DNA of 64,000 nt from Salipiger sp. IMCC34102 (GCF_004145405.1 NZ_SELQ01000002.1:310001-374000), one strand, 5' to 3'; counted from the first letter of the stretch, positions 25,893-36,990 are shown. The notes: generated by a model from the letters alone, not told the origin. Program-made: numbers and translations.

Positions 25893-25912
25893 GTCCGACA
25901 ATCCGGTCGGAC
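25893..25912. repeat. Inverted repeat GTCCGAC-N6-GTCGGAC in the osmC/helicase gap
   Basis: A perfect 7-base inverted repeat with a 6-base spacer lies 52 bases before the helicase start and 107 bases before the osmC start. It could be a repressor site or an RNA hairpin in the helicase leader. Nothing else notable is seen in the gap (25786-25964). Confidence 0.4.
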
Positions 25913-25964
25913 CTGGCCGCGCAAGATCTGCGGCCCATCAGCCGCCAAGATCGAAAGGGCCTCG

Positions 25965-27551
25965 ATGACCAAATTCTCCGACCTGAACCTGGATGCGAAG
26001 GTTCTGAAAGCCGTGGCCGACACCGGTTACGAAACCCCCACGCCGATCCAGGCGGGGGCCATTCCCCCGGCCCTCGAAGGACGCGACGTCCTGGGGATCG
26101 CGCAGACCGGCACCGGCAAGACCGCCAGCTTCACGCTGCCGATGATCACGCTGCTGGGCCGTGGCCGGGCCCGCGCCCGCATGCCCCGCAGCCTGGTTCT
26201 TGCACCGACGCGCGAACTGGCGGCGCAAGTGGCCGAGAATTTCGACGCCTATGCCAAGTACACCAAGCTGACCAAGGCCCTGCTGATCGGCGGCACGTCG
26301 TTCAAGGAACAGGACGCGCTGATCGACAAGGGCGTCGACGTGCTGATCGCGACGCCGGGCCGGCTGATCGACCATTTCGAACGCGGCAAGCTGATCCTGT
26401 CGGACGTGAAGATCATGGTCGTGGACGAAGCCGACCGGATGCTCGACATGGGGTTCATCCCCGACATCGAGCGTATCTTCCAGATGACGCCTTTCACGCG
26501 CCAGACGCTGTTCTTCTCGGCCACCATGGCGCCCGAGATCGAGCGGATCACCAACACGTTCCTCTCCAGCCCCGCCAAGGTCGAGGTCGCCCGCGCGGCC
26601 ACGACAGGGGAGAACATCAAGCAGGGCGTGGTGATCTTCGAAGGCTCGACCAAGGCCAAGGCGGACCGCGAAAAGCGCGACCTGCTGCGCGCGCTCATCG
26701 ACGCCGAAGGCGACGCCTGCACCAATGCGATCATCTTCTGCAATCGCAAGTCCGACGTGGACACGGTCGCGAAGTCGCTGTCCAAGCATGGCTACGACGC
26801 GGCCCCGATCCATGGCGACCTGGATCAGTCGCACCGCACCCGCACGCTGGAGGGGTTTCGCGACGGAACCTTGCGCTTCCTCGTGGCCTCCGACGTGGCC
26901 GCGCGCGGGTTGGACATTCCGGCGGTGACCCATGTCTTCAACTTCGACGTGCCGTCCCATGCCGAGGATTACGTACACCGCATCGGGCGCACGGGCCGCG
27001 CGGGCCGCAAGGGCACGGCGATCATGATTTGCGCGCCGCGCGACGTGAAGAACCTCGAAGACGTGGAACGGCTGGTCCAGACCACCATCCCGCGCCTCGA
27101 TAATCCGACGGGCACGACTCCCGCCGAGGCGTCCGAGACCGAGGCCGCACCTGCCGCCGCGACCGAAGACAAGCCCAAGCGCACCCGCAGCCGGTCGCGT
27201 CGCAAGGACAGCCCGAAACCCGACGAAAGCGCGCCCACCGCATCGCCCCGGACGCCGGATCCCGCGGCCGCGACCGAGGATGCGCAGACCGTCGCGGAGG
27301 ACATCCATACGGAACCTGCCGCGAAAGCGCCGTCGCAGCCGCGCGCCGCACAGACGACCGAAGAGCCGCAATCCGATGCACCGAAGGGCGGACGCTCCAG
27401 CCGCGGCGGCCGCGGTCGCGCGCGAGGTGGCAACGACCAGCGCGAGGGCCAGTCCAACGACAAGGGCGGGCATGGGCGCGCCGTCGTCGGCATGGGCGAA
27501 GACGTTCCCGATTTCATCGCGAAGAGTTTTGCCGAACGCGGGGCTGGCTGA
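25965..27551 (+). CDS. DEAD-box ATP-dependent RNA helicase, RhlE-like
   Basis: The 528-residue protein unwinds RNA in ribosome assembly or mRNA decay. The core (about residues 1-380) shows the Q motif YETPTPIQAGAIP, motif I AQTGTGKTASF, Ib TPGRLIDHFERG, II VVDEADRML, III FFSATMAPE, V ASDVAARGLDIP and VI HRIGRTGRAGR. The C-terminal 150 residues are low-complexity, with Lys/Arg-rich (KRTRSRSRRKDS), Ala/Thr/Glu-rich and RGG-like (SSRGGRGRARGGN) tracts that probably bind RNA. It ends opposite rnj, encoding another RNA-decay enzyme. Confidence 0.93.
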   Translation: MTKFSDLNLDAKVLKAVADTGYETPTPIQAGAIPPALEGRDVLGIAQTGTGKTASFTLPMITLLGRGRARARMPRSLVLAPTRELAAQVAENFDAYAKYTKLTKALLIGGTSFKEQDALIDKGVDVLIATPGRLIDHFERGKLILSDVKIMVVDEADRMLDMGFIPDIERIFQMTPFTRQTLFFSATMAPEIERITNTFLSSPAKVEVARAATTGENIKQGVVIFEGSTKAKADREKRDLLRALIDAEGDACTNAIIFCNRKSDVDTVAKSLSKHGYDAAPIHGDLDQSHRTRTLEGFRDGTLRFLVASDVAARGLDIPAVTHVFNFDVPSHAEDYVHRIGRTGRAGRKGTAIMICAPRDVKNLEDVERLVQTTIPRLDNPTGTTPAEASETEAAPAAATEDKPKRTRSRSRRKDSPKPDESAPTASPRTPDPAAATEDAQTVAEDIHTEPAAKAPSQPRAAQTTEEPQSDAPKGGRSSRGGRGRARGGNDQREGQSNDKGGHGRAVVGMGEDVPDFIAKSFAERGAG

Positions 27552-27637
27552 GGCGCAACGCCTGAACGGCTCAGCTGGGGTTCAGCCAGTTCCCCCGACC
27601 GTAGGGTCGCCCCGCCCGGATTCACCATCAGGACATG

Positions 27638-27667
27638 AAAAAGCCCGCGCCGATCGCGCGGGCTTTC
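27638..27667. terminator. Bidirectional intrinsic terminator closing the nuo-birA-coaX-rnj operon
   Basis: AAAGCCCGCGC-CGATC-GCGCGGGCTTT forms a perfect 11-base-pair stem between the convergent helicase and rnj genes, with A and T runs on its flanks. On the minus strand it marks the end of the long complex I transcription unit. Confidence 0.85.
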
Positions 27668-27686
27668 GCTTGTTCCGAAGGGCCGG

Positions 27687-29366
27687 TCAGTTCAACCGGC
27701 TGATCACCACGATGACTTCCGGCTTCTTACCGATCTCGGCCTGGGCGGCCTTGCGGGCGTGGAATTTCAGCTCTTTCTCGAGCTTCACGTCGTCGCGCAG
27801 GACCTTGGCATCTGCCCGGTTCACGAACTCGGCAAGACTGTCTTCCAGCGCCTCGGCAAGCGAGACGTCCGACCGGCCCTCTTCGGCGAGGCCAGAAATC
27901 TCGACCCAGGGGTCGCCCAGCGATTCGTCGTTCTCGTCCAGGATCATGGTCACGACGACCAGCCCGTTCAGCGCCATGCGGATCCGGTCGCGCACAACCC
28001 CGTCCATCGCGCCGATCGTCGTCGCGCCGTCGAGGTAGGTCCGCCCGGTGTCGATGTATTCCGCGACCTTGGGCGCATTGCCCGACAGGTCGACCATCAT
28101 GCCGTTGACCGCGACGATGCCCGGAAGCCCGCGCAATCCTGCGACCTTTACGTGCTCTCGCAGGTGACGGTGCTCGCCGTGCATGGGAATCAGGAACTGC
28201 GGCTTGATGAGCTGGTGCATCGTCTCGAGGTCCGGGCGGTTCGCATGGCCCGAGACGTGGTACTTGCCGCCGTCGTCGTCCACGATATCGACCCCCAGCT
28301 CGCTGAGCTGGTTCATGATGCGGATGACGCCCTTCTCGTTCCCCGGGATCGTCTTGGACGAGAACAGGAACGTATCCCCTTCCTTCAACGACAGACCGAG
28401 GTAGCTGCCCTGGCTCAACTGGGCGGAGGCCGCGCGGCGCTCGCCCTGGCTGCCGGTCACCAGCAGCATCAGATTCTCGCGCGGGATGTTCTGCGCTTCC
28501 TCCGGGCCGATCGTGGGCGGGAAGTCGTGCAGAAGATCGGTCTCGATCGCGGCCTGTGTCATGCGCTGCATCGACCGGCCCAGAAGGCAGACCGTGCGCC
28601 CGGCGGCCTGTGCCGCAGTCGCCAGCGTCTTGAGCCGCGCGATGTTCGACGCAAAGGTCGTGGCCACGACCATCCCCTCGGCGTCCTTCATCAGGTCGGT
28701 GATCGCGGGCCCGATCGAGATTTCGGACCGGCCCGGGTTGGGCGAGAAGATGTTGGTCGAATCGCAGACCAGCGCCTTCACGCCGGGCTTCGCGATCTCT
28801 TCCCACAGGGCGGTGTCGAAAGGGTCGCCCACGACCGGCGTCATGTCGATCTTGAAATCGCCCGTGTGCACGATCCGCCCGCCGTCGGTGTCGATCACCA
28901 GTCCCGCACTTTCCGGGATCGAGTGACTGATCGGCACGTAGCCCACGGTGAAGGGACCGCATTTGGTGACCTCGGGCCAGGCCTCGACGACCTGCACGAC
29001 ATTATCGGGCAGACCGCGTTCCTGCATCTTGCGCTTGGCAATGTTCGCGGTGAACTTGCGCGCGTAGATGGGCGCGCCCAGATCCTCCCAGGCAAGGCCC
29101 ACGGCGCCGACGTGGTCTTCGTGCGCGTGGGTGATGAAGATTCCATCGATCCGGTCGCGGCGTTCCTTCAGCCACGAGATGTCGGCGAAGATCAAATCGA
29201 CGCCGGGGGTTCCGTCCATGTCCGGGAAGGTCACGCCCAGATCGACGACGATCAACCGCTCCTTGCCCGGTTGGCCGTAGCCGTAGACGTAGGCGTTCAT
29301 GCCGATCTCTCCGGCGCCGCCCAGGGCGAGGTAGATCAGTCGGTCCTTTGCTTTTGCAGCACTCAT
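27687..29366 (-). CDS. rnj: Ribonuclease J
   Basis: The 559-residue metallo-beta-lactamase/beta-CASP nuclease has endonuclease and 5'-3' exonuclease activity in mRNA turnover and rRNA maturation. The metal motif is THAHEDHVGAVG near residue 80, with VGYVPISHSIPES and VHTGDFKIDMTP completing the site. Beta-CASP motifs include VATTFASNIARL and HVSGHANRPDL. The C-terminal dimerisation domain starts around residue 450. The ATG at 29366 overlaps the coaX stop (ATGA). Confidence 0.94.
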   Translation of the reverse strand: MSAAKAKDRLIYLALGGAGEIGMNAYVYGYGQPGKERLIVVDLGVTFPDMDGTPGVDLIFADISWLKERRDRIDGIFITHAHEDHVGAVGLAWEDLGAPIYARKFTANIAKRKMQERGLPDNVVQVVEAWPEVTKCGPFTVGYVPISHSIPESAGLVIDTDGGRIVHTGDFKIDMTPVVGDPFDTALWEEIAKPGVKALVCDSTNIFSPNPGRSEISIGPAITDLMKDAEGMVVATTFASNIARLKTLATAAQAAGRTVCLLGRSMQRMTQAAIETDLLHDFPPTIGPEEAQNIPRENLMLLVTGSQGERRAASAQLSQGSYLGLSLKEGDTFLFSSKTIPGNEKGVIRIMNQLSELGVDIVDDDGGKYHVSGHANRPDLETMHQLIKPQFLIPMHGEHRHLREHVKVAGLRGLPGIVAVNGMMVDLSGNAPKVAEYIDTGRTYLDGATTIGAMDGVVRDRIRMALNGLVVVTMILDENDESLGDPWVEISGLAEEGRSDVSLAEALEDSLAEFVNRADAKVLRDDVKLEKELKFHARKAAQAEIGKKPEVIVVISRLN

Positions 29367-30136
29367 TCGGTTTCCTTGTTGTAAGCGTGGATCACGGTCA
29401 GGCCGTGCATCGTCAGGTCATCCTCGACCTGGTCAAATAATGTATCGCCCTGCGCGAACAGCGACGCGAGGCCGCCGGTTCCGATCACCGTCATGGGACG
29501 GTCGCGCTCGGACTTGATGCGTTGCGTTATCTCTTTCACCAGCCCGATGTAACCCCAGAAGGCCCCGGACTGCATGCAGGCGACCGTATTGGTCCCTATG
29601 ACGCGGTCCGGCCGGGTGACATCGACGTGAGGCAAGGCGGCGGCGGCCATGTGGAACGCCTCAAGGCTGACGTTCACGCCGGGCGCGATCACGCCGCCGA
29701 CATAGGCGCCGTCGGCGTCCACTACGTCGGCGGTCGTTGCCGTACCGAAATCGATGACGATCAGATCGCCGCCGTGCCGATCGAAGGCGCCCACCGTGTT
29801 GACCAGCCGGTCCGGCCCCACCGCGGTTCCGGCATCGACCCGGGGGGCGACGGGCAGGCGACACTCGGGCTTGCCGACGACCAGCGGGCGGCAGGCGAAG
29901 TACCGATCCGCCAGGACCCGCAGGTTGAAGACCACGCGCGGCACGGTCGAGCTGATGATCATGTCGGTCACGGTCACGTCGAGCTTGCGCATGGCCATCA
30001 GCGTGGAAAGCCAGACGTAATACTGGTCCGCCGTGCGCTGCCAATCGGTCTTGGTGCGCCAGGTGCCCAGGAACCGCGCCCCGTCCCAAAGCGCGAAGAC
30101 GGTGTTCGTGTTTCCGCAATCGACCGTCAGCAGCAT
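29363..30136 (-). CDS. coaX: Type III pantothenate kinase
   Basis: The 257-residue ASKHA-fold kinase phosphorylates pantothenate in the first step of coenzyme A synthesis. The N-terminal ATP site is LLTVDCGNTNTVFALWDG; pantothenate-site motifs are GTAVGPDRLVNTVGAF and IDFGTATTADVVDADG. GGVIAPGVNVSLEAF follows. It lies 16 bases after birA and overlaps rnj, so it is transcribed at the end of the nuo operon as in many Rhodobacterales. Confidence 0.94.
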   Translation of the reverse strand: MLLTVDCGNTNTVFALWDGARFLGTWRTKTDWQRTADQYYVWLSTLMAMRKLDVTVTDMIISSTVPRVVFNLRVLADRYFACRPLVVGKPECRLPVAPRVDAGTAVGPDRLVNTVGAFDRHGGDLIVIDFGTATTADVVDADGAYVGGVIAPGVNVSLEAFHMAAAALPHVDVTRPDRVIGTNTVACMQSGAFWGYIGLVKEITQRIKSERDRPMTVIGTGGLASLFAQGDTLFDQVEDDLTMHGLTVIHAYNKETE

Positions 30137-30152
30137 GCCCGCGCCCTTTCGC

Positions 30153-30914
30153 CTAGAAATAGACGTCGGCCGCCGGGATCGCGCGCGGCCCCTCCGGCGT
30201 GATCAGGACGAGGTTGCCATCCTCGTCGATGGTCTCGAAGGTGCCGGTGATCTCTTCGCGGGCGGTGCGGGCGGTGATGACCTCGCCTAGCCGGGCGGCC
30301 CGGCGCAGCCAGTCGTCGCGGATGAGGCCGAAGTCGAACTCCCAGAGTTTCGCCTCCTGCGTGGCGTAATCGGCGGCGAGCCGTACGAGGAACGTCTGCG
30401 GATCCGTGGGCCTCCCCCCTTCCCCGGCAAGCGACACCGGCGGGAAGGCGGCGTCGCGCACGCTCTGCGGCACCTCCGTCAGGTTCACGCCAACGCCGAC
30501 CGCCAGCCAGTCGACGTATGGCCCTGAGCCTGCCGATTCCAGCAGGATGCCCGCCACCTTGCCACCGTTCAGCAGGACGTCGTTGGGCCACTTCAGCGAA
30601 AGCTTGGTGCGGTCGATCGACATGGCCAATGCCTCGAAAAGCGCGATGGCGGCCATGAAGGATCGCAGCCCAGCCTGTTGTGCGGTGCAGTTCGGCTTGT
30701 AGACGAGCGTGGCGGCGAAGTTGCCCGTCGGCGAGGCCCAATCGCGCCCGCGCCGCCCCCGCGCGCTGGTCTGTTCGTCCGCGATGATCCAGGTCGGCGC
30801 TTCCAGGGTCGGCGCGATGCGCGCGGCCTCCGCCATGGTGGAATTGACGCTGTCCAGATGGCGGCAAAGGACGCCCTCCGGCCAGAGAGCGTCCTGTGTT
30901 GGATCAATTGACAA
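30153..30914 (-). CDS. birA: Biotin-[acetyl-CoA-carboxylase] ligase
   Basis: The 253-residue protein attaches biotin to the carboxyl carrier protein. Motifs are [33 protein letters not shown] (biotinyl-AMP loop), [20 protein letters not shown] (catalytic Lys) and [11 protein letters not shown]. There is no N-terminal DNA-binding domain, so it is not a BirA-type repressor. The start appears to be TTG 30914, inside the nuoN end, since no ATG gives the family N-terminus; this start is moderately supported. Confidence 0.9.
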   Translation of the reverse strand: MSIDPTQDALWPEGVLCRHLDSVNSTMAEAARIAPTLEAPTWIIADEQTSARGRRGRDWASPTGNFAATLVYKPNCTAQQAGLRSFMAAIALFEALAMSIDRTKLSLKWPNDVLLNGGKVAGILLESAGSGPYVDWLAVGVGVNLTEVPQSVRDAAFPPVSLAGEGGRPTDPQTFLVRLAADYATQEAKLWEFDFGLIRDDWLRRAARLGEVITARTAREEITGTFETIDEDGNLVLITPEGPRAIPAADVYF

Positions 30915-32337
30915 GGGTGAGCGCGGCGGCGGCCGCCCAGGGTTCGATCCCGAAGAGGTTGACGACCCCGAAGACCATGATCGCGGCCGAGCCCATCAGA
31001 AAGACGCCCAGCATCGGTTGCGACGGCGCGTCCAGGGCCTCCGTCTCTTCACCGAAGTACATCAGGTAGACGATCCGCAGGTAGTAGAAGGCGCTGATGA
31101 CCGAGGCAACGACGCCTGCCACGGCCAGCCAGCCAAGCCCACCGTCGACGGCCGCGCGCAGCACGTAGAACTTGCCGAAGAAGCCCACCAGCGGCGGCAC
31201 GCCCGCGAGGCTGAACATCAGCACCAGCATCGCCAAGGCGCGGAGGGGCTGGGCCGTCGCATACATTCGCAGGCTGTCGATCTGCGTGATCGGGCGGCCG
31301 TCCCGCTCCATCCCGAGGATGAAGGCGAAAGTGCCGATGTTCATGGTGACGTAGATCGCCATGTAGATCAGCATCGCCTGCACCCCGAAGGCCGTGCCGG
31401 CCGCGAGACCCATCAGCGCGAAACCCATGTGGCTGATCGAAGAATAGGCCATCAGGCGCTTGATGTCGCGCTGGCCGATCCCGGCCACGGCGCCCAGGAA
31501 CATCGACAGCACCGACAGGAAAGCCACGATCTGCTGCCAGTCACCGACCACGCCACCGAAGGCGTCGAACATCACCCGCGCGAAGAGCGCGATTGCCGCG
31601 ACCTTGGGGGCAGTGGCGAAGAAGGCGGTGATCGGCGTGGGCGAGCCTTCGTAGACGTCCGGCGTCCACATGTGGAAAGGAGCGGCCGAAACCTTGAAGG
31701 CGAAGCCCGCCATCAGGAAGACGAGGCCGAACAGGAGTCCGAGCGACACGTCGCCCTGCACCGCCACGATGATGCCGGAGAACATCGTCGTGCCCGCGAA
31801 CCCGTAGGTGAGCGAGGCGCCATAAAGCAGCAGGCCCGAGGACAGGGCGCCGAGCACGAAGTACTTCAATCCCGCTTCCGTCGATTTCACGCTGTCGCGG
31901 CGCAGCGAGGCGACGACGTAGAGCGCCAGCGACTGCAGCTCCAACCCCATGTAGAGCGCCATCAGATCGCCCGCGCTGACCATGACCATCATGCCGACCA
32001 CGGCGAGCGACAGCAGGACAGGATATTCGAAGCGCAGCAGGTTGCGGCGTTCCATGTAGGTCTTGGACATCAGCAGGATCGCCGCCGCCGACAGAAGGAT
32101 CGTGACCTTCGCGAAGCGGGAGAATCCGTCCGAGATGAACATCCCGTCGAAGGCGATCATGCCCGGCTGGCCGTCAAGACCGATCCAGATGGCCAGCAAC
32201 ACGTAGACGGCGGAGGTCACGTAGACCAGAAGTCCGGCCGCGCCGTCCTTGATCGTGTAGACCGCCACCAGAAGGGCCGCCATGGCGTAGGCCGCCAGCA
32301 GGATCTCCGGCAGGGCGACGGAAAGATCGGGTCCCAT
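30904..32337 (-). CDS. nuoN: NADH-quinone oxidoreductase subunit N
   Basis: The 477-residue antiporter-like proton-pumping subunit sits in the membrane arm of complex I. About 14 membrane helices are visible. Conserved features are the [15 protein letters not shown] segment with the key Glu of TM5, [16 protein letters not shown], and [20 protein letters not shown] with the buried Lys. [13 protein letters not shown] and [17 protein letters not shown] follow. It lies 2 bases after the nuoM stop and overlaps birA by 11 bases. Confidence 0.96.
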   Translation of the reverse strand: MGPDLSVALPEILLAAYAMAALLVAVYTIKDGAAGLLVYVTSAVYVLLAIWIGLDGQPGMIAFDGMFISDGFSRFAKVTILLSAAAILLMSKTYMERRNLLRFEYPVLLSLAVVGMMVMVSAGDLMALYMGLELQSLALYVVASLRRDSVKSTEAGLKYFVLGALSSGLLLYGASLTYGFAGTTMFSGIIVAVQGDVSLGLLFGLVFLMAGFAFKVSAAPFHMWTPDVYEGSPTPITAFFATAPKVAAIALFARVMFDAFGGVVGDWQQIVAFLSVLSMFLGAVAGIGQRDIKRLMAYSSISHMGFALMGLAAGTAFGVQAMLIYMAIYVTMNIGTFAFILGMERDGRPITQIDSLRMYATAQPLRALAMLVLMFSLAGVPPLVGFFGKFYVLRAAVDGGLGWLAVAGVVASVISAFYYLRIVYLMYFGEETEALDAPSQPMLGVFLMGSAAIMVFGVVNLFGIEPWAAAAALTLVN

Positions 32338-32339
32338 GA

Positions 32340-33890
32340 TCAGTTCCCCTCGGAAAGGGCGACGTCATTGGCAGTGTCGAACTGCGCGGTCGCGGTGTCG
32401 TATTGGCCGATCAGCGCCTCGACGCTGGGTCCGGTGATGTCGGTCACGAGGCTGGGATAGACCCCCAGCAGAAGCGTCATGGCAACCAGCGGGGCGAAGA
32501 TCCAGCGCTCTCGCGCGGTCATGTCCTTGATCGAACGCAGGCTCTCCTTGATGAGATCGCCCATGACGACCCGGCGGTAGAGCCACAGCCCGTAGGCCGC
32601 CGAGAAGATCACGCCGGAGGTCGCCACGAGTGCCACCCAGGTGTTGACCTGGAACACGCCCATCAGCGTCAGGAATTCGCCGATGAAGCCGCTGGTGCCC
32701 GGCAGACCCACGTTGGCCATGGTGAAGAACATGAAGATCATCGCGTAGGCCGGCATCCGGTTCACCAGCCCGCCGTAGGCGTCGATCTCGCGGGTGTGCA
32801 TCCGGTCGTAGATCACGCCGACGCAGAGGAACAGCGCGCCAGAGATGAAGCCGTGGCTGATCATCTGGAAGATCGCCCCGTCCAGCCCCTGCTGGTTCAC
32901 CGCGAAGATCCCCATGGTCACGTAGCCCATGTGGGCGACGGACGAGTAGGCGATCAGCTTCTTCATGTCCGCCTGCACCAGCGCCACGAGCGAGGTGTAG
33001 ACGATCGCGATGGCCGACAGCCACAGCACGAAGGTGCCCCAGACCTCGGATCCGACGGGGAACATCGGCAGGCTGAACCGCAGGAAGCCGTAGCCACCCA
33101 TCTTCAGCAGAATCGCGGCGAGCACCACCGAGCCCGCGGTCGGCGCCTGCACGTGGGCGTCCGGCAACCAGGTGTGCACGGGCCACATCGGCATCTTCAC
33201 CGCGAAGCTGGCGAAGAACGCGAGCCACAGCAGCGACTGTGCCCCGCCCGTGATCGGCACGCCGAGAAGCGTGAAGGTGTTCGACGGGAAGGTCGTCTCC
33301 ATCAGCGTCGGGATGTCGGTGGTGCCCGCGTAGGCGAACATCGCCACCATCGCGACCAGCATCAGGACCGAGCCGAGGAAGGTGTAGAGGAAGAACTTGA
33401 AGGAGGCGTAGATCCGGTTCGCACCGCCCCAGATGCCGATGATCAGGAACATCGGAATGAGGCCCGCCTCGAAGAAGAGGTAGAAGAGGATCAGGTCCAG
33501 CGCCATGAAAACGCCTAGCATCAGCGTTTCCAGCACGAGAAACGCGATCATGTATTCTTTCACCCGCGTCTCGACGCCCCAGCAGGCGGCGATGACCAGC
33601 GGCATCAGGAACGTGGTAAGCATCACGAACAGGACGGAGATCCCGTCGACGCCCATCTTGTACTGCATGCCCAGAAGCCAGTCGGCCTGTTCGACCATCT
33701 GGAAACCGGTGTCCTGGGGGTCGAATTCCGACAGGATGAAGAGCGAGACGAGGAAGGTCGCCACCGTCGCGGCCATGGCCACCCACTTGGCGTTGCGCTG
33801 CGCCGCGGCATCGTCGCCGCGCAGGAACAGCGCCAGGATCGCGGCGGCGATTGCCGGGATGAAGGTGGTGAGCGTAAGCAGGTTGCCCAT
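32340..33890 (-). CDS. nuoM: NADH-quinone oxidoreductase subunit M
   Basis: The 516-residue proton-pumping subunit has about 14 membrane helices. Diagnostic stretches are [40 protein letters not shown] (buried Lys and the HTWLPDAH signature), [13 protein letters not shown] and [15 protein letters not shown]. The start [10 protein letters not shown] at 33890 shares one base with the nuoL stop (TGATG). An extension to 33920 would lie inside nuoL and is not needed. Confidence 0.96.
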   Translation of the reverse strand: MGNLLTLTTFIPAIAAAILALFLRGDDAAAQRNAKWVAMAATVATFLVSLFILSEFDPQDTGFQMVEQADWLLGMQYKMGVDGISVLFVMLTTFLMPLVIAACWGVETRVKEYMIAFLVLETLMLGVFMALDLILFYLFFEAGLIPMFLIIGIWGGANRIYASFKFFLYTFLGSVLMLVAMVAMFAYAGTTDIPTLMETTFPSNTFTLLGVPITGGAQSLLWLAFFASFAVKMPMWPVHTWLPDAHVQAPTAGSVVLAAILLKMGGYGFLRFSLPMFPVGSEVWGTFVLWLSAIAIVYTSLVALVQADMKKLIAYSSVAHMGYVTMGIFAVNQQGLDGAIFQMISHGFISGALFLCVGVIYDRMHTREIDAYGGLVNRMPAYAMIFMFFTMANVGLPGTSGFIGEFLTLMGVFQVNTWVALVATSGVIFSAAYGLWLYRRVVMGDLIKESLRSIKDMTARERWIFAPLVAMTLLLGVYPSLVTDITGPSVEALIGQYDTATAQFDTANDVALSEGN

Positions 33891-36073
33891 CAGTTGGCGC
33901 CTCCGGTGAAGGTGATCCACGACAGCAGCAGCGCCAGGCCCACGACCATCGCGAAGGCGTAGGTGAAGAGATAGCCGGACTGCATCCTGTTCACGTTCCG
34001 CGTGACGAAGGGGACGATCCCCAGGGCAAGCCCGTTGATGCCGCCGTCGATGGTGCCCTCGTCACCGCGCTTCCACAGGGTCCGGCCAAGCCAGCCCGCG
34101 GGGCGCACGAAGACGAAGTTGTAGAGCTCGTCGAAGTACCACTTGTTGAGCAGGAAGTTGTAGAGCGGCCGCTGGTTCGCCGCGAGTTGGGCGGGGAGCT
34201 CCGGACGGCGGATGTACATCTGAAGCGCCGTCAGAAAGCCGATCAGCATCGCGAAGAACGGGGCCACCTTGACCCAGATCGGTGCCTCGTGCGCATCGTC
34301 GAGGACATGGTTGTCCGGCGAGATGTAGATCGCACCCTCGCCCGGCGCCCCGCCGAAGGTGAAGTGATGACCGCCTTCTTCGGCGTGATCGCCCTCCTCC
34401 ATCGCGACGGCCTGCTCTTCGGTTTCGGCGTCGGTCACGGCATCCTCGGTGATGGCCTCGCCTGCTTCCTCGAGATCGCCTTCGGCCAGTTCCTCGACCG
34501 CGCCGGTCACCCCTTCGGAGTGATCGCCCGTGGCTTGCGCCTCGGCCGCGGGGATCGAGAAGTAGGCGGCAACGCTTTCGGATTTGCCGAAGAACGGGTT
34601 GTACCAGATCATCCCGGCCAAAATCGCGCCTGCGGACAGGACACCCAGCGGCACCAGCATGATGGCGGGACTCTCGTGGGCATGCTCATGCGTGTGCTTG
34701 TCGCCGCGCGGCGTGCCAAAGAAGGTCAGGAAGATCAGGCGCCAGCTGTAGAAACTGGTCATCAGCGCCGCCACCACCAGCATCCAGAAAGCGTAGCCGG
34801 TGCCGCCGGCCCAGGCGCTCTCGATCACGGCGTCCTTGGACAGGAAACCGGCGAAGCCAATGTGCGTCAGCGGGATCCCGACCCCGGTGATCGCCAGCGT
34901 GCCGATCATCATGGCCCAGAAGGTATAGGGCAGCTTCTTGCGCAGCCCCCCGTAGTTCCGCATGTCCTGCTCGTGGTGCATTCCGTGAATGACGGACCCC
35001 GCCCCGAGGAACAGCAGCGCCTTGAAGAAGGCATGCGTGAACAGGTGGAACATCGCGACCGAATAGGCGCCGACACCCGCCGCCACGAACATGTAACCCA
35101 GCTGCGAGCAGGTCGAATAGGCGATCACGCGCTTGATGTCGGTCTGCACCAGGCCCACGGTCGCGGCGAAGAACGCCGTGGTCGCGCCCAGGAACACGAC
35201 GAAGCCCGTGGCATAAGGTGCGAATTCCATCAGCGGCGACATGCGGCAGACGAGGAACACGCCCGCGGTCACCATGGTGGCCGCATGGATCAGCGCCGAC
35301 ACCGGGGTCGGACCTTCCATCGCGTCCGGCAACCAGGTGTGCAGCAGAAGCTGTGCGGATTTGCCCATCGCGCCGATGAAGAGCAGCAGCGCCACGACCT
35401 CCGCCGCGTTCCATTCGCGCCACAGGAAAGTCAACTGCGTCTGAGCGATCTCGGGAGCTTGCGCGAAGATCACGTCGAAGGAGATGCTGTCGGTCAGCAA
35501 AAACAGCGCGAAGATGCCGAGCGCGAAGCCGAAGTCGCCCACGCGGTTGACCACGAAGGCCTTGATCGCCGCGGCGTTGGCGGAGGGCTTGCGGAAGTAG
35601 AACCCGATCAGCAGGTAGGAGGCGACGCCGACCCCTTCCCAGCCGAAGAACATCTGCACCAAGTTGTCCGCCGTCACGAGCATCAGCATCGCGAAGGTGA
35701 AGAACGACAGGTAGGCGAAGAAGCGCGGGCGGTAGCTTTCATCGTCGCGGAAGTTGTCGTCGTGCGCCATGTAGCCGAAGGAATACAGGTGCACGAGGCT
35801 TGAGACGCTGGTGATCACGATCAGCATGATCAGCGTCAGCCGATCGACGCGGATCGCCCAGTCGGTCGACAGCGATCCGCTCTCGATCCAGCGCATCAGC
35901 GTGTAGCTGGTGTTCGTGCCGTCGAAGGTCAGGAAGGCCCACCACGACAGCACCGCCGACAGGAACAGCAAGGCCGTCGCGGTCCATTGCGCGGGCTTCT
36001 CGCCGATGACCTTCCAGGTGAAGCCGCAGATCAGCGCGCCGACCAATGGCGCAAAGAGGATGATCGAATACAT
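33890..36073 (-). CDS. nuoL: NADH-quinone oxidoreductase subunit L, with acidic insertion
   Basis: The 727-residue distal proton-pumping subunit is longer than the roughly 610-residue E. coli protein. The core shows [55 protein letters not shown] and [16 protein letters not shown]. The extra length includes a very acidic block at about residues 510-565 ([19 protein letters not shown] and more) followed by [12 protein letters not shown]. It stands between the late membrane helices, probably in a loop facing the periplasm or cytoplasm. The lateral helix and last helix follow. Confidence 0.95.
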   Translation of the reverse strand: MYSIILFAPLVGALICGFTWKVIGEKPAQWTATALLFLSAVLSWWAFLTFDGTNTSYTLMRWIESGSLSTDWAIRVDRLTLIMLIVITSVSSLVHLYSFGYMAHDDNFRDDESYRPRFFAYLSFFTFAMLMLVTADNLVQMFFGWEGVGVASYLLIGFYFRKPSANAAAIKAFVVNRVGDFGFALGIFALFLLTDSISFDVIFAQAPEIAQTQLTFLWREWNAAEVVALLLFIGAMGKSAQLLLHTWLPDAMEGPTPVSALIHAATMVTAGVFLVCRMSPLMEFAPYATGFVVFLGATTAFFAATVGLVQTDIKRVIAYSTCSQLGYMFVAAGVGAYSVAMFHLFTHAFFKALLFLGAGSVIHGMHHEQDMRNYGGLRKKLPYTFWAMMIGTLAITGVGIPLTHIGFAGFLSKDAVIESAWAGGTGYAFWMLVVAALMTSFYSWRLIFLTFFGTPRGDKHTHEHAHESPAIMLVPLGVLSAGAILAGMIWYNPFFGKSESVAAYFSIPAAEAQATGDHSEGVTGAVEELAEGDLEEAGEAITEDAVTDAETEEQAVAMEEGDHAEEGGHHFTFGGAPGEGAIYISPDNHVLDDAHEAPIWVKVAPFFAMLIGFLTALQMYIRRPELPAQLAANQRPLYNFLLNKWYFDELYNFVFVRPAGWLGRTLWKRGDEGTIDGGINGLALGIVPFVTRNVNRMQSGYLFTYAFAMVVGLALLLSWITFTGGAN

Positions 36074-36076
36074 GGC

Positions 36077-36382
36077 TTAACCCTTCATCACGTTGACGTC
36101 TTCAACGTCGATGGTGCCCCGGTTGCGGAAGAAACAGACGAGGATCGCAAGGCCGATGGCGGCCTCGGCGGCGGCCACGGTCAGCACGAACAGCGTGAAG
36201 ACCTGTCCGACCAGATCGTTCAGGAAGGACGAGAAAGCCACGAAGTTGATGTTCACCGCCAGAAGCATCAGCTCGATGCTCATCAGCAGGATGATCACGT
36301 TCTTGCGGTTCAGGAAAAGCCCGAAGATCCCGATCACGAAGAGCGCCGCCGCGACGGTCAGGTAGTGTTCCAGTCCGATCAT
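36077..36382 (-). CDS. nuoK: NADH-quinone oxidoreductase subunit K
   Basis: The 101-residue membrane subunit has three helices. [20 protein letters not shown] carries the conserved Glu of TM2, and [20 protein letters not shown] carries the second conserved Glu of TM3. The start lies 2 bases after the nuoJ stop and the stop 3 bases before nuoL. Length and order are standard. Confidence 0.96.
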   Translation of the reverse strand: MIGLEHYLTVAAALFVIGIFGLFLNRKNVIILLMSIELMLLAVNINFVAFSSFLNDLVGQVFTLFVLTVAAAEAAIGLAILVCFFRNRGTIDVEDVNVMKG

Positions 36383-36384
36383 GA

Positions 36385-36990
36385 TTACAGCCCCTGCCCC
36401 GGTTTCACGTCCTTGAGTTCCATCGCCAGCTTCGGGTCGCGGTGCATCTGCGCGATCACGTTCTGGCGCTTGACGTCCACCCGGTGGCGCAGCGTCAGCA
36501 CGATCGCCCCGATCATCGCGACCAGCAGGATAAGGCCGGCAAGCTGGAACAGGATGAAATAGCGGTCATAGATCAGAAGGCCCAGCAGGCCCGTGTTCTC
36601 TCCGACGGCCCAGGGGGCGGCGAGGCGTTCGTCGATGCCGGGCGAATAGCCCCAGGCGCCGAAAGCCACCGCCAGCTGCATCAGGATCACGATCCCGATC
36701 AGCAAGCCGATGGGCAGGTATTTCGACATCTCGGCCTTCAACGCCGCGAAATCCACGTCCAGCATCATGACGACGAAAAGGAACAGGACCGCGACGGCCC
36801 CCACGTAGACGATGATCAGAAGCATCGCGACGAACTCGGCCCCCAGGGTCACGAAAAGACCCGCCGACGACAGGAACGCCAGGATCAGCCACAGGACCGA
36901 GTGCACGGGGTTGCGCGAAAGCACCGTCATCAGCCCGCCCAGAAGGGTCGTCACCGCGAAGAGGTAGAAGGTAAACACCATGACCGTCAT
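36385..36990 (-). CDS. nuoJ: NADH-quinone oxidoreductase subunit J
   Basis: The 201-residue membrane subunit has five helices. Recognisable stretches are [40 protein letters not shown] (the pi-bulge helix TM3 of complex I) and [20 protein letters not shown]. The tail after the last helix ([20 protein letters not shown]) is typical of alphaproteobacteria. The ATG at 36990 overlaps the stop of the CMD-family gene (ATGA). Confidence 0.96.
   Translation of the reverse strand: MTVMVFTFYLFAVTTLLGGLMTVLSRNPVHSVLWLILAFLSSAGLFVTLGAEFVAMLLIIVYVGAVAVLFLFVVMMLDVDFAALKAEMSKYLPIGLLIGIVILMQLAVAFGAWGYSPGIDERLAAPWAVGENTGLLGLLIYDRYFILFQLAGLILLVAMIGAIVLTLRHRVDVKRQNVIAQMHRDPKLAMELKDVKPGQGL

Noticed and set aside
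30709-32460. Long plus-strand open frame antisense to birA and nuoN (and similar frames opposite nuoM, nuoL, nuoF, rnj and the BCCT gene)
   Set aside because: Each mirrors a membrane or enzyme gene with clear homology. The predicted proteins are rich in charged residues with no domains and no ribosome sites.
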